Positions 17,528 to 26,582 of a stretch of DNA of 64,000 bases are shown in pieces (within the stretch, counting starts at the first letter, position 1; each line of letters opens with the position of its first letter). Made by a program: the position numbers and the translations under genes. The DNA is taken from contig CP002084.1 in assembly GCA_000143165.1 (NCBI GenBank), positions 186,001 through 250,000 of the forward strand, in the 5' to 3' direction. The notes under the pieces are model-generated. The model did no database searches and was not told the origin of the DNA. It was given only the letters and a program-made list of their open reading frames with translations. The DNA comes from Dehalogenimonas lykanthroporepellens BL-DC-9. Lineage in GTDB: Bacteria; Chloroflexota; Dehalococcoidia; Dehalococcoidales; Dehalococcoidaceae.

Positions 17528-18406
17528 CTAGTCCTGACGCCGGTTGGCCAGATGGTAGAGTTTCTGATAGGAGGCGCCGAAGTCGGGGTTGGCCGCTTCC
17601 AGCGTGGTTTTCAACCGGGACATGCGGTCGATGAAATCCTGCCGGCGGCCGTCGGCCACCAGTCCGGCCCACTCGTCAGCTTTCTCACCGAACAGTTTCT
17701 CCATTTCCGGCAGTTCCGGCAGGTTAAGCTGGATGGATGCGTACAGCGACGGGTCTTCGGACAGCACGCTTTCCACCAGGGTCAGCAGGGCTTTATAGGT
17801 AATGCCGGAGGCGCTGTTCATCTCGGTCAGTTTATCCAGGCTGATCAGGGCGTCGGCGGTCACAATGGCGATGAAATGGGCCAGCCCCAGGGAGATGGAC
17901 ATCAGCCGGTCGTGTTCTTCCGGAGAGGTAACGCGCACCCGGGCGCCCTGGGCGGTCAGCCAGTCGCGGACTTCGTCCGCCAGGCGATTCTCGGCCTCGT
18001 CGGTCGGTGTCAGGATGACGTTCTGGCCGTTGAGGCTTTCAGCGCCCGGCCCGAAAGCCGGATGAACGCCCAGCACCTGCGCCCTGTTGAAATTGCGGTG
18101 CATGGCCGCTACCGGCATGACCTTGACCGAGGTCAGGTCGAAAACCAGCTGTCCCGGCCGTATGTGAGGCGCCAGTTGTTCACAGACCCGGCCGAAGACA
18201 TCTACCGGTACCGAAATAATGACGATGTCGGCCCGGCCGGCGGTTTCCAACCGGTCGGTGGCGGCCACGCCCAGATTGACCGCCGCTTCGGCCAGTTTGT
18301 CCTTGTCGCGCCCGATGACGGTCACGGCGTGGCCTTCCTGCTTGAGCAAACGGGCGAACCAGGCGCCCATCTTGCCGTACCCGCCCACGATGGCTATGCT
18401 TTTCAT
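17528..18406 (-). CDS. tyrA: Prephenate dehydrogenase
   Basis: Oxidises prephenate to 4-hydroxyphenylpyruvate with NAD(P)+ for tyrosine synthesis. 292 residues from the ATG at 18406. The Rossmann motif GGYGKMGAWFARLL is at residues 8-21. LGVHPAFGPG carries the active-site His-Pro region, and HFIAIVTADAL follows. A longer upstream frame exists but would overlap pheA and lacks homology. It begins two bases before the pheA stop region (pheA ends at 18408), so the two are tightly coupled, and it is the last enzyme gene of the operon. Confidence 0.93.
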   Translation of the reverse strand: MKSIAIVGGYGKMGAWFARLLKQEGHAVTVIGRDKDKLAEAAVNLGVAATDRLETAGRADIVIISVPVDVFGRVCEQLAPHIRPGQLVFDLTSVKVMPVAAMHRNFNRAQVLGVHPAFGPGAESLNGQNVILTPTDEAENRLADEVRDWLTAQGARVRVTSPEEHDRLMSISLGLAHFIAIVTADALISLDKLTEMNSASGITYKALLTLVESVLSEDPSLYASIQLNLPELPEMEKLFGEKADEWAGLVADGRRQDFIDRMSRLKTTLEAANPDFGASYQKLYHLANRRQD

Positions 18407-18407
18407 C

Positions 18408-19475
18408 TTACCTGGCCCTCGGATAGGAACCCAGAATCTTGATGAACAGAACGTGTTCCTCCAGTTGCGGCAGGGCCGCCTGGAAATTGGCGTCCTGCCG
18501 GTGTCCCTCGAAATCCATGTAGAAATTATATTCCCAGGCTTTCTTGCGGGTGGGCCGGCTTTCAATCTTGGTCAGGTTGATGGCATGTTCGGCCAGCACC
18601 CGCAGGAATTCGTACAGCGCCCCCGGCCGGTGCTTGACGGCGAAGACCACCGAAGTCTTGTCATCACCCGACGGCGGGGCGTCCTTGCGGCCGATGGCGA
18701 AGAACCGGGTGAAGTTGTTGGGGTTGTCCTGGATGTCTCGGGCCAGTATCTTCATACCGTAAATGGCCGCGGCCCGTTCACCGGCGATGGCCGCGCCGTC
18801 AGTTATTTGTTTGTCCTTGATCAGTTTCACCGAACCGGCAGTATCGTAAGTGGGAATCAGTTCGAAGTTGAGCTGGCGCAGGAAATGGCCGCACTGCCCC
18901 AGCGCCTGGGGGTGAGAGTATATCCGGCGCACCGAATCCAGCGTGGCCTCGGGATGGCCGATAAGGCAATGGTTGACCCGCAGGTGCAGTTCCCCGGACA
19001 CCAGCAGGGAAGATTCCAGCATCAGGTCGTAGGAACGGGAGATACTGCCCTCGATGGAGTTTTCCATGGGGATGATGCCGAACTGAACGGCGCCGCTTTC
19101 CACTTCTCTGAAGACGGCTTCCAGTGTTTCAAACGGCCGGACGGAAGCCCGGGAGCCGAAATACTGCCAGGCGGCCTGCTCCGAGTATGCGCCCGGTTCA
19201 CCCTGGAAGGCGACGCTTCGTGACTGGCGCTGACGGGCCAGCTTGATGATGGCCTGGTACAGCTCGACCACTTCATCGGGAGTCATGCCGTCGGCGGCGC
19301 CGACGGCGGTGACGTGTTCGATGACCGCCCTTTCCCGTCCCAGGTCCTGGGGAGGGACTTCACCGGCGGCCTTTTCCCGGCCGATGGCCTCGGCGACCGA
19401 CAGCCGTTCCGCCAGCAATTTAACGATGCCGTCGTCTATTTCATCGACACGGCGACGCAGTTCCTCAAGGTTCAT
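18408..19475 (-). CDS. pheA: Bifunctional chorismate mutase / prephenate dehydratase
   Basis: Converts chorismate to prephenate and on to phenylpyruvate for phenylalanine. 355 residues in three domains: chorismate mutase (about 1-85, [20 protein letters not shown]); prephenate dehydratase (about 88-265, beginning [15 protein letters not shown] and carrying the TRF motif in [10 protein letters not shown]); and a C-terminal ACT domain (about 275-350) with [16 protein letters not shown] and the ESRP motif that binds phenylalanine in family members. Feedback inhibition by phenylalanine is therefore likely. It overlaps aroC by four bases (ATGA). Confidence 0.96.
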   Translation of the reverse strand: MNLEELRRRVDEIDDGIVKLLAERLSVAEAIGREKAAGEVPPQDLGRERAVIEHVTAVGAADGMTPDEVVELYQAIIKLARQRQSRSVAFQGEPGAYSEQAAWQYFGSRASVRPFETLEAVFREVESGAVQFGIIPMENSIEGSISRSYDLMLESSLLVSGELHLRVNHCLIGHPEATLDSVRRIYSHPQALGQCGHFLRQLNFELIPTYDTAGSVKLIKDKQITDGAAIAGERAAAIYGMKILARDIQDNPNNFTRFFAIGRKDAPPSGDDKTSVVFAVKHRPGALYEFLRVLAEHAINLTKIESRPTRKKAWEYNFYMDFEGHRQDANFQAALPQLEEHVLFIKILGSYPRAR

Positions 19476-20569
19476 GTGATTACCCTCTCGATAAATCCGG
19501 CGCGTAACGCCAGGTCGGCCAGTACCACCGCGGTCATCGCCTCGGCGACCGCCGCCGCCCTGGGGACGATGCAGGTGTCATGCCGGCCCCCCACCTGGAG
19601 CACCGCTGATTCGCCGGCTGACAGGTTGACGGTATTCTGCCGGCAGGCGATGGACGGCGTCGGCTTGACCGCCAGCCGGGCCACCAGCGGCATGCCGTCG
19701 CTGATGCCGCCAAGGATGCCGCCGGAGTTGTTGGTGCGGGTGACAACCTGCCCTTCTTTTATCATGAATTCGTCGTTGTTTTCGGAACCCTTGAGCCGGG
19801 CGACGGCGCGCCCGGCGCCGAATTCCACCGCCTTGACGGCCGGTATGGCAAAATAAGCCCGGGCCAGCACGCCTTCCAGGGTATCGAAAACCGGTTCGCC
19901 CAGCCCTACCGGCAAACCCTCGGCGCGGGCTTCGATGACACCGCCGAGAGAATCGCCGTGGCTCCCGGTGGTTCTGATGGCTTCAATCATGGCTGACGCC
20001 GCAGACGGGTCGGCGCAGGTGACCTCATTGGTTGCCGCCACCGAGCGGATTTCGTTAATGTCATCCGGCGGGGCGGCTTCGATGCCGCCTATCTCCACCA
20101 CATGGGCGGTGATATCGATGCCGATGGTGGTCAGCAGTTTCTTGGCTACGGCTCCGGCCATGACGAAACCGGCGGTGACCCGGCCGGAAAAGCGTCCGGA
20201 ACCGCGCCAGTCGTTGAAGCCGCCGTATTTCCGGCTGGCGGTGAAATCAGCGTGACCCGGACGGGCCAAATCCTTGATTTTTTCATACTGGGCGGAATCG
20301 GTGTCCCGGTTCCTGATGATAAGGGTGACCGGGGCGCCGGTAGTTCGTCCGTTGAAGACGCCGGATAGTATCTCCACCCGGTCTTCCTCCCGGCGGGCCG
20401 TGGCCAGCGGCCGGCCGGCGCCGGAGCGGCGCTTGTCGGCTTCCCGCTGAATATCGGCAACCGACAGTTCAAGCCCGGCCGGGCAACCGTCGATGACGAT
20501 GCCGATGACCTCGCCGTGGCTCTCACCGAAAGAGGTGATGCGGAAGGCTTCACCCAGAGAATTATTCAC
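19472..20569 (-). CDS. aroC: Chorismate synthase
   Basis: Flavin-dependent enzyme making chorismate from EPSP. 365 residues, normal length. Signatures: [20 protein letters not shown] near the N-terminus, [27 protein letters not shown], and a C-terminal [15 protein letters not shown] with RHD just before it. Overlaps the aroA end by eight bases and pheA by four. Seventh and last step of the shikimate route, all of which is encoded in this operon. Confidence 0.96.
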   Translation of the reverse strand: MNNSLGEAFRITSFGESHGEVIGIVIDGCPAGLELSVADIQREADKRRSGAGRPLATARREEDRVEILSGVFNGRTTGAPVTLIIRNRDTDSAQYEKIKDLARPGHADFTASRKYGGFNDWRGSGRFSGRVTAGFVMAGAVAKKLLTTIGIDITAHVVEIGGIEAAPPDDINEIRSVAATNEVTCADPSAASAMIEAIRTTGSHGDSLGGVIEARAEGLPVGLGEPVFDTLEGVLARAYFAIPAVKAVEFGAGRAVARLKGSENNDEFMIKEGQVVTRTNNSGGILGGISDGMPLVARLAVKPTPSIACRQNTVNLSAGESAVLQVGGRHDTCIVPRAAAVAEAMTAVVLADLALRAGFIERVIT

Positions 20570-21827
20570 TCAAAACCACCTTTCCCCCGGCCTGCCGGTA
20601 GTCTTCCCAGAAGCCGGGATAGGTCTTGCCGACGCATTCAGCGCCCTCGATGACGGTATCACCGCAGACCGAGGCCAGCATGGCGAAGGCCATGGCGATG
20701 CGGTGGTCGCCGCAGGAGTCGATGACCGCCCCGTGAGGTTGACCGCCTTCCATCATCATCAAATAATCTTCCTGGATGACCGGTATGCCCATCCGTAGCA
20801 GGTTTTCAGTTACTGCGGCCACCCGGTCCGATTCCTTCAGCCTGGCCCGGCCGATACCGGACAGGGCACTGTGGCCTTTGGCGGCGGCGCACAGGCAGGC
20901 CACCGTCGGCAACAGGTCGATGGACTCGTTCAGGTCCGCTTCCATCCCGTTCAGTGGTGATCGGGAGACGGTCAGCGAGCCGTCGTCGGCGACGTCGGTT
21001 TCGGCGTTCAGAGACCGCAGGCAGTTTAACATGAAACGGTCGGCCTGAAAACTGTCACGGCTCAGTCCGCGGACGGTGATGCGCCCGGCCAGGGCGCCCA
21101 GGCCCAGGAAGTAGGATGCGCTTGACCAGTCTCCCTCGACGGTATAATCTGCCGGCCGGTAATTCTGGGGCCTGACGGTGAACTTTCTCAGGTCGGCGTC
21201 GGTTTCGACATCGATGCCGAAGCGAGCCAGACAATCAATGGTCATGCGGATGTATTCCCGCGATTCCACCGGGGAACTCAGCCGGATACACAAACCCCGG
21301 CGCGCCAGCGGCGCCGCCAGCAGGAGGCCGGAGATGAACTGGGAGCTGATGTCGCCGGGCAGGGCAACCTCTGTCGAAGTTGTCTCCCCGCCACGGCCGT
21401 AGATATTGAGGTTGTTGCCGGACATCTCCGAAGATACGCCCAGCTGGCTCAGTATATCCCGCAGGGGTGTCTGGGGACGTCGGCCCAGCGCCGGGTCGAA
21501 TACCAGACGGCTGACACCGGACAACATGGCGCATACCGGGGTCAGGAAGCGCAGGGTGGCCGCCGACTGGCGGCAGTCCAGCCGGCGGCGGGTCGCCGTC
21601 AGCTGTCCGCCGGTGACCGACCAGTCGGCTCCCTTCCGGTCGATAACGGCGCCCAGGGCTGACAGGACACCGGTAGCGGCCTCGGTGTCGTCGGCTGACA
21701 GCGGCCGCCTGATTCGGCTGATGCCGTCGCTCAGGGCGGCGCAGAACAGTGCCCGGATAGTGTAACTCTTGGACGGCGGGGCGTTCACGACGCCTTCCGG
21801 CCGGCTTTTATCGATGGTGGCTTTCAT
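20562..21827 (-). CDS. aroA: 3-phosphoshikimate 1-carboxyvinyltransferase (EPSP synthase)
   Basis: Transfers the enolpyruvyl group of PEP to shikimate 3-phosphate. 421 residues from the ATG at 21827 ([14 protein letters not shown]). Hallmarks: [17 protein letters not shown] in the substrate loop, [26 protein letters not shown], and [18 protein letters not shown] near the C-terminus. [12 protein letters not shown] follows. Overlaps the end of aroK by 20 bases. The sequence at the PEP loop ([10 protein letters not shown]) departs from the common class I LGNAGTAMRP. Confidence 0.95.
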   Translation of the reverse strand: MKATIDKSRPEGVVNAPPSKSYTIRALFCAALSDGISRIRRPLSADDTEAATGVLSALGAVIDRKGADWSVTGGQLTATRRRLDCRQSAATLRFLTPVCAMLSGVSRLVFDPALGRRPQTPLRDILSQLGVSSEMSGNNLNIYGRGGETTSTEVALPGDISSQFISGLLLAAPLARRGLCIRLSSPVESREYIRMTIDCLARFGIDVETDADLRKFTVRPQNYRPADYTVEGDWSSASYFLGLGALAGRITVRGLSRDSFQADRFMLNCLRSLNAETDVADDGSLTVSRSPLNGMEADLNESIDLLPTVACLCAAAKGHSALSGIGRARLKESDRVAAVTENLLRMGIPVIQEDYLMMMEGGQPHGAVIDSCGDHRIAMAFAMLASVCGDTVIEGAECVGKTYPGFWEDYRQAGGKVVLSE

Positions 21828-22338
21828 GTAACTCCAGCCTGGATATGATTTCATCGACTACCGCGGTGAAGGAGCGACGTCCGGTGCCGACGGTGATATC
21901 GGCGGCGGCCCGGTAAAGCGGCTCCCGGTCAGCTATCAGCTCCCGGATGAACTTCTCCCGGTCCGGCCGCTCCAGCAGGGGACGGCGGCGGCTGTGCGCC
22001 AGCCGCTCCTGGAGTTCTTCCACCCCGGTTTTCAGGTAGATGATGGTCGTATCCCGTTTCAGATTTTCCAGGTTTTCCGGCCGGGTGATGATACCGCCGC
22101 CGCAGGCGATGACGGCATTACGAGCCGTCAGCCCTATATTTTTAATGACCCCGGCTTCCAGTTCCCGGAAGGCGCCTTCACCTGATTCGCGGAAGATGTC
22201 GGCAATGGTCGCCCCGGCCGCTTCCTCCACCAGCCGGTCGGTTTCCAGAAAATCCCGGCCCAGCCGTCGCGCCAGGCGTTTGCCGACGCTGGACTTGCCG
22301 GAACCCATGAAGCCGATAAGGGCGATATTGCTTTTCAT
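21808..22338 (-). CDS. aroK: Shikimate kinase
   Basis: Phosphorylates shikimate with ATP. 176 residues from the ATG at 22338. Walker A GFMGSGKSSVGKRLA is at residues 8-22, the shikimate-binding DFLETDRLVEE follows, ACGGGIITRPENL is the second substrate motif, and RRPLLERPD forms the lid region. A longer in-frame extension upstream would run into aroE and is rejected. Overlaps aroE by four bases and aroA by 20. Confidence 0.95.
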   Translation of the reverse strand: MKSNIALIGFMGSGKSSVGKRLARRLGRDFLETDRLVEEAAGATIADIFRESGEGAFRELEAGVIKNIGLTARNAVIACGGGIITRPENLENLKRDTTIIYLKTGVEELQERLAHSRRRPLLERPDREKFIRELIADREPLYRAAADITVGTGRRSFTAVVDEIISRLELHESHHR

Positions 22339-23168
22339 GACATGGCCGCCGCGGCTGACCGGAGCATGACCGCGCGGTCGGGGGACTGTCCCGTCCACAG
22401 TTCGAAGGCAGTAGCGCCCTGTTCCACCAGCATGTCCAGGCCGTCGATGACACGGCAACCGGCGGCTTCGGCCTCGGTCAGCAGTCGGGTTCGTCGTGGC
22501 CGGTAGATGGTATCGAAGACCGTCAGACCGGGGTGCAGGAGAGAACCGGGCACCGGCGTTACCCCGGTATCCGGAAACAAGCCGACCGGAGTGGCGTTGA
22601 CCAGCAGTCCGGCGCCATCCAGCGCTTTTTGCAGTTCGGTTTCGGTAGTGCTCACCGCCGTTGCTCCGGTATCGGCGGCCAGGGTATCAGCTTTTTCGAT
22701 GGAACGGTTGGCGATGACTACCTCAGCGCCGGCATCTCGCAGGGCGAAAACGACGGCGCGGGCGGCGCCGCCGGCCCCGAGTACCACCGCTTTCTGTCCC
22801 GCCGGGGCGAAACCATGTTTTTTTAAAGCGGCCAGGAAACCGGCGATATCGGTATTGTAACCGGTCAGCCGGCCGGCGTCGTTGACCACCGTATTGACTG
22901 CGCCGACCCGCCGGGCGGCCTCGTCGACCTCATCCAGCAGACCCAAGGCGGCTGTCTTGTGGGGGATGGTCAGGTTGACGCCGCGGATGCCGAGGGCGCG
23001 GACCCCGTTCAAAGCGCCGGCCAGCCCGGCCGGGGTCACCCGGAAAGCCAGGTAGACATAATCAAGGCCCAGCCGGTCGATGGCGGCGTTGTGCATCGCC
23101 GGTGACACCGAGTGGGCCACCGGGTCGCCGAGCAGTCCCAGCAAGCCGGTACCTGTATTCATCATCAT
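22335..23168 (-). CDS. aroE: Shikimate dehydrogenase (NADP-dependent)
   Basis: Reduces 3-dehydroshikimate to shikimate. 277 residues. LLGDPVAHSVSPAMHNAA holds the shikimate-binding Ser residues. NLTIPHKTAA carries the catalytic Lys. NTVVNDAGRLTGYNTDIAGF is the second substrate motif, and VLGAGGAARAVVFAL is the NADP Rossmann turn. Joined to aroD and aroK by four-base overlaps. Confidence 0.95.
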   Translation of the reverse strand: MMMNTGTGLLGLLGDPVAHSVSPAMHNAAIDRLGLDYVYLAFRVTPAGLAGALNGVRALGIRGVNLTIPHKTAALGLLDEVDEAARRVGAVNTVVNDAGRLTGYNTDIAGFLAALKKHGFAPAGQKAVVLGAGGAARAVVFALRDAGAEVVIANRSIEKADTLAADTGATAVSTTETELQKALDGAGLLVNATPVGLFPDTGVTPVPGSLLHPGLTVFDTIYRPRRTRLLTEAEAAGCRVIDGLDMLVEQGATAFELWTGQSPDRAVMLRSAAAAMS

Positions 23169-23821
23169 AGTCCCGTGATACCGTATATTTCCGTAATCTG
23201 CGCCGCCGTCAGCTGTCCCGGCGCCGACTGGCGGCCGGGTTCGACCGCGGCGTAGGTGAATTCAGCCCCGGCCAGCGGCGCCAGCACCCGGCTGAGTAGT
23301 CCGGCCTGTCCCATGCCGAAGGCCACCAGGCGGCATCCCTGGAATTCCTGGTAGAGCCGGAGCAGAGCCAGGTTGTCTTCCGGGCCGACCGCCCGGGTGA
23401 CCAGTTTGCAGATATCGGCGCCGGCGGCCAGTTCCCGGCCGACGATGCTTTTTAATTCGCCTGAAGACGGTGTTTTTTCATAATCATGATGCGATATCAG
23501 GCAACGGGCGCGCTTCTTGACTTCGGCCACCAGTTCCCCCAGGTTGGGGGTGGCCAGTTCTACGTCGATGACCGCCGCTCCCAGTTCCAGTGCCCGGAGC
23601 AGTTCCGCCCGGCGACGGGTTTCGCTGTCACGCCAGGCGCCGCCTTCAGCTGACAGCCGGGCACAGCCGATCCAGGGTTTACCCAGTCGCCGGGCGACTT
23701 CCGGCCAGGCCTCGCCGATAAGGTCAATCCTGACCTCATAGAGCGTGGTCAGTGGTTCGGCGGCGATCGCCGCTGACAGGTCGGCGGCAGAGGTGACGAC
23801 GGTACAGACGGCAGGCTTCAT
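23165..23821 (-). CDS. aroD: 3-dehydroquinate dehydratase, type I
   Basis: Dehydrates 3-dehydroquinate by a Schiff-base mechanism. 218 residues, slightly short for type I enzymes. YEVRIDLI gives the substrate Glu and Arg. SHHDYEKTPS holds the catalytic His pair. The Schiff-base Lys is expected in GADICKLVTRAVGPED. SRVLAPLAGAEFTYAAVE is the typical C-terminal motif. Overlaps aroB and aroE by four bases each. Confidence 0.92.
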   Translation of the reverse strand: MKPAVCTVVTSAADLSAAIAAEPLTTLYEVRIDLIGEAWPEVARRLGKPWIGCARLSAEGGAWRDSETRRRAELLRALELGAAVIDVELATPNLGELVAEVKKRARCLISHHDYEKTPSSGELKSIVGRELAAGADICKLVTRAVGPEDNLALLRLYQEFQGCRLVAFGMGQAGLLSRVLAPLAGAEFTYAAVEPGRQSAPGQLTAAQITEIYGITGL

Positions 23822-24897
23822 CGGCTCAGCACCTCGGCAATCATAGCGGTGGGAACATCAGCGCGGTCAACGGTTGTACCGATACCGGCCGGCAGGATGA
23901 ATTTAATGCGGCCGTCAGCCGCTTTCTTGTCATGGCTCATGGCCTGCACCACGGCGCCGACGGCGTTCCTGCGGTTCAGCGATATCGGCAAACCGGCGGC
24001 GGTAATCAGCCCCAGTATCCGCTCCAGGTCTGCGCCCGACAGCAACCCCAGCTTCCAGGCCAGGCGGGAAGCTGAGGCCATGCCCACAGCCACTGCGGTG
24101 CCGTGGGCGACCTTGAAGCCGGATACGGTTTCGACAGCATGGCCGAAGGTGTGGCCGAAGTTCAGAATATGGCGGATATCGTGGTCATATTCGTCCTGTT
24201 CCACCACGCCGATTTTGACCTCGGCGGCGCGGTGAACGGCGAAGGTCAGCGCCCGGATGTCGCCGTCCAGCAGTACCGGCATGTTGTTTTCCAGGAACTC
24301 GAACAATTCCGGGTCGCGGATGACGGCGCTTTTGATGACTTCGGCCAGCCCGTTGCGGATTTCCCGGACGGGCAGGGTGCGCAGGGTGGCCGTGTCGGCG
24401 GCCACCAGCTTCGGCTGGTAGAAGGTGCCGACCATGTTTTTCAGTTTGCCGTTATTGACGGCCACCTTGCCGCCGATGGAAGAATCCACCTGGGCCAGCA
24501 GAGTCGTCGGCACCTGGACGAAGGGCACACCCCTCTGCCAGGTAGCGGCCACGAAACCGGTCAGGTCGCCGATGACGCCGCCGCCCAGGGCGACAACCGG
24601 GGTTCCCCGGTCGGCGCGGAGCCGGGCCAGGCTGTCATATAATCTGGCGGCGGTGGCCAGCGACTTATGTTTCTCACCGTCAGGAACGGTCAGCACTTCG
24701 GGTTCGAAGCCGGAGCATTTCAGGTTTTCGGTCATCGCTACGGCGTAATGGCGGGCCACTGTCCGGTTGGTGATGATGACCAGCCGCCGTCCCAGCTTGC
24801 TTTCCTGGAACAGTTCGCCCAGTTGCCCCAGTACTCCTTCCCCCAGGTATATCGGGTAAGCCCGTTCTTTCAGATTGACGTGTATCTGGTAGGTCAT
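23818..24897 (-). CDS. aroB: 3-dehydroquinate synthase
   Basis: Cyclises DAHP to 3-dehydroquinate using NAD+ and a divalent metal. 359 residues. VPDGEKHKSL, the glycine-rich ALGGGVIGDLTGFVAATWQRG, and PTTLLAQVDSSIGGKVAVN are signatures. The metal-site Glu lies in NGLAEVIKSAVI, with the His ligands in HILNFGHTFGHAVE. It follows the DAHP synthase gene directly, with only four bases between the stop and this start. Confidence 0.96.
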   Translation of the reverse strand: MTYQIHVNLKERAYPIYLGEGVLGQLGELFQESKLGRRLVIITNRTVARHYAVAMTENLKCSGFEPEVLTVPDGEKHKSLATAARLYDSLARLRADRGTPVVALGGGVIGDLTGFVAATWQRGVPFVQVPTTLLAQVDSSIGGKVAVNNGKLKNMVGTFYQPKLVAADTATLRTLPVREIRNGLAEVIKSAVIRDPELFEFLENNMPVLLDGDIRALTFAVHRAAEVKIGVVEQDEYDHDIRHILNFGHTFGHAVETVSGFKVAHGTAVAVGMASASRLAWKLGLLSGADLERILGLITAAGLPISLNRRNAVGAVVQAMSHDKKAADGRIKFILPAGIGTTVDRADVPTAMIAEVLSR

Positions 24898-24901
24898 GGC
24901 C

Positions 24902-25951
24902 CTATTTTACGGCAAACCGGCGCAACTGTCTTGCCTGGGCGATGATTTCTTCCAGTTCGCCCGGTGGAATCATCTGGGCGGCGTCGCACAGCGCTTCTTC
25001 GGGCCGGTCGTGGGTCTCGATCATCAGGCCGTCGGCCCCGGCGGCGATGGCGGCCAGACTCATCGGCCGGATGAGATCGCGGCGGCCGGTGGCGTGGCTG
25101 GGGTCGACGATTATCGGCAGAAAAGTCTCTTTCTGAATCACCGGCACCGCCGACAGGTCCAGCAGGTACCGGGTAAAACTCTTGCCCTTGCCGACGGGGA
25201 CGATGCCGCGTTCACACAGAATGATGTCCTTATTGCCTTCGGCGGCGATATATTCGGCGAAGGACAGGAACTCTTCCACCGAAGCGCCGAAATGGCGTTT
25301 GAAGATGATGGGCAGGCCGGTACGGGCGGCGGTCTGGAGCAGGTCCTGGTCGTACATGTTGCGGGAACCTATCTGGATGATATCTACGTAGCGGGCAACC
25401 AGTTCGGCCTGGGCTTCGCCGCGCACCTCGGTCACTACCGGCATGCCGAAGCGGTCGCCGGCTTCCCGGAGCCAGGTCAGGGCTTCTACGGCGCCGGCTT
25501 CCCCTGAGGAACCAAGCCCCTGGAAGGAATGAACGCTGGAGCGTGGCTTGAAGACGCCGCCGCGGAGAATCTGAGCGCCGGCGTCCCTGGCCTGCTCGGC
25601 GATACGGAACAGCGCGTCCCGGTCCTCGACGGCGCACGGCCCGGCGATAACCACCGGTTCATCGCCGCCGATGGCCACGCCGCCGACATTGACAATGTGG
25701 GTACTGGTTTCCCCGTAAGCGCTGGTGTACTCCCGGTTGATCAGCTTGTACGGGGCTTCTATCATTCTGGCCTCCTTTACTCCCGGCAGGGCCGCCAGGT
25801 GAGTGAAGTCCACCTGGCGTTCATCACCGACCAGCCCGATGACAGTCAGGTGCTGGCCGCGTGAAACGTCGGTGCGCAGTCCGACCTTGCTCACCTCCTC
25901 GATGACGTGGTCAATCTGTTCCGGGGTCGCGTCCTTTTTCATGATGATCAT
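24902..25951 (-). CDS. aroF: 3-deoxy-7-phosphoheptulonate synthase, type I-beta with N-terminal regulatory domain
   Basis: First enzyme of the shikimate route: PEP plus erythrose 4-phosphate gives DAHP. 349 residues in two parts. The first 70 or so (MIIMKKDATPEQ through GLVGDERQVD) form a ferredoxin-like regulatory domain as in Thermotoga-type enzymes, where tyrosine binds. The rest is a TIM barrel with GPCAVEDRD, LRGGVFKPRSSVHSFQG, QIGSRNMYDQDLLQ, LCERG and DPSHATGRRDL. A GGAG Shine-Dalgarno precedes the ATG. It is the first structural gene of the operon and follows an attenuator-like leader. Confidence 0.95.
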   Translation of the reverse strand: MIIMKKDATPEQIDHVIEEVSKVGLRTDVSRGQHLTVIGLVGDERQVDFTHLAALPGVKEARMIEAPYKLINREYTSAYGETSTHIVNVGGVAIGGDEPVVIAGPCAVEDRDALFRIAEQARDAGAQILRGGVFKPRSSVHSFQGLGSSGEAGAVEALTWLREAGDRFGMPVVTEVRGEAQAELVARYVDIIQIGSRNMYDQDLLQTAARTGLPIIFKRHFGASVEEFLSFAEYIAAEGNKDIILCERGIVPVGKGKSFTRYLLDLSAVPVIQKETFLPIIVDPSHATGRRDLIRPMSLAAIAAGADGLMIETHDRPEEALCDAAQMIPPGELEEIIAQARQLRRFAVK

Positions 25952-25981
25952 TTCCTGTCTCCTTTTTGTTCACTGTAAACT

Positions 25982-26006
25982 AAAAAATCCCCCCTGACGG
26001 GAGGAT
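25982..26006 (-). terminator. Intrinsic terminator (attenuator) in the aromatic operon leader
   Basis: Read on the minus strand, an eight-base-pair stem ATCCTCCC / GGGGGGAT with a GTCA loop is followed directly by six T. It lies between the leader peptide and the DAHP synthase gene, about 30 bases upstream of that start codon, so it must be read through for the operon to be expressed. The 5' arm CCTCCC can instead pair with GGGAGG at 26060-26065, giving a competing structure. Confidence 0.8.
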
Positions 26007-26041
26007 TCACTGCCTGAAACTGCTTTATGTTTTAAGTGCCC

Positions 26042-26125
26042 TTAAGCGGAAACGCCGAACCTCCCTGACGTGCCTCCTGGGCACCAGGTAAAGTAATAGG
26101 CGTAAAAGCTGTTTCGAGCTATCAT
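26042..26125 (-). CDS. Leader peptide rich in Phe, Tyr and Trp (aromatic attenuator)
   Basis: A 27-residue frame starting MIARNSFYAYYFTW: residues 7-14 contain two Phe, three Tyr and one Trp. The ATG lies only a few bases after the predicted start of transcription, so the message would be almost leaderless. Downstream the RNA can form a GTGCC/GGCAC hairpin that overlaps the Trp codon, and GGGAGG that can pair with the terminator's 5' arm. Stalling at aromatic codons would favour the antiterminator. Its place before the DAHP synthase gene fits classical ribosome-mediated attenuation. Inferred from sequence only. Confidence 0.75.
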   Translation of the reverse strand: MIARNSFYAYYFTWCPGGTSGRFGVSA

Positions 26126-26133
26126 CTGAGTGA

Positions 26134-26162
26134 AGCATAACACTCCGCCCGGGGAGTGTCAA
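26134..26162 (-). promoter_or_regulatory. Promoter of the aromatic operon with an internal palindrome
   Basis: On the minus strand, a perfect TTGACA -35 (26157-26162) and TATGCT -10 (26134-26139) are separated by 17 bases. Most of the spacer and the edge of the -35 box form the inverted repeat ACACTCC-N6-GGAGTGT (26140-26159), a possible operator. Transcription should begin near 26127. Confidence 0.78.
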
Positions 26163-26222
26163 GAAGCTGTGGGGCTGTCTGACGATTGGGGTTGGTTGGG
26201 TGCTTGTCGTCGCTCTCCACCC

Positions 26223-26582
26223 TCAAACAATCCCGGAAACCACGGCCACGGCATAGTCACGGCTGTGTGACAGGCTGACGGTCAGGTCGGTCAGTCCCAG
26301 TTCATCGGCCCTTGACCGGGCCCTGCCGTAGAGGGTGACGGTCGGGCGGCCGCTGTCGTCGGCGGTGATTTCGATATCGCGGTAAATCATTTCCCTGATG
26401 TCCAGCGCCTTGACCACGGCTTCCTTGGCGGCGAAGCGCGCTGACAGCGATGCCGGCCGGTGCCGGTACCGCCGGAGTTCCTCGGCGGTGAATACCCTTT
26501 CCAGGAAGCGGTCGCCCCAGCGTGTCGCGGCTTCTTTCACGCGGCTTATCTCGATGATGTCAATACCCAGGTGCTGTTTCAT
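26223..26582 (-). CDS. acpS: Holo-[acyl-carrier-protein] synthase
   Basis: Attaches 4'-phosphopantetheine from CoA to acyl carrier protein. 119 residues, normal. GIDIIEISRVKEA has the metal-binding Asp, RFLERVFTAEE follows, and ARFAAKEAVVKAL carries the second acidic metal ligand. The C-terminal SLSHSRDYAVAVV is typical. The ATG overlaps the fdhA stop codon (ATGA), so it is the last gene of the formate dehydrogenase operon; this pairing is metabolically unexpected and may just reflect compaction. Confidence 0.93.
   Translation of the reverse strand: MKQHLGIDIIEISRVKEAATRWGDRFLERVFTAEELRRYRHRPASLSARFAAKEAVVKALDIREMIYRDIEITADDSGRPTVTLYGRARSRADELGLTDLTVSLSHSRDYAVAVVSGIV

Noticed and set aside
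26042-26065. A T-box-like AGGGAGGTTCGGCG string in the aromatic leader
   Set aside because: It matches part of the T-box core, but the tRNA-pairing bulge is wrong and no stem I or specifier loop fits in the short leader.
26025-26138. A 37-codon frame starting at ATG 26138 in the aromatic leader
   Set aside because: Its ATG lies within the predicted -10 box (TATGCT), so it would not be transcribed; the frame from 26125 has the aromatic codons and a coherent position.
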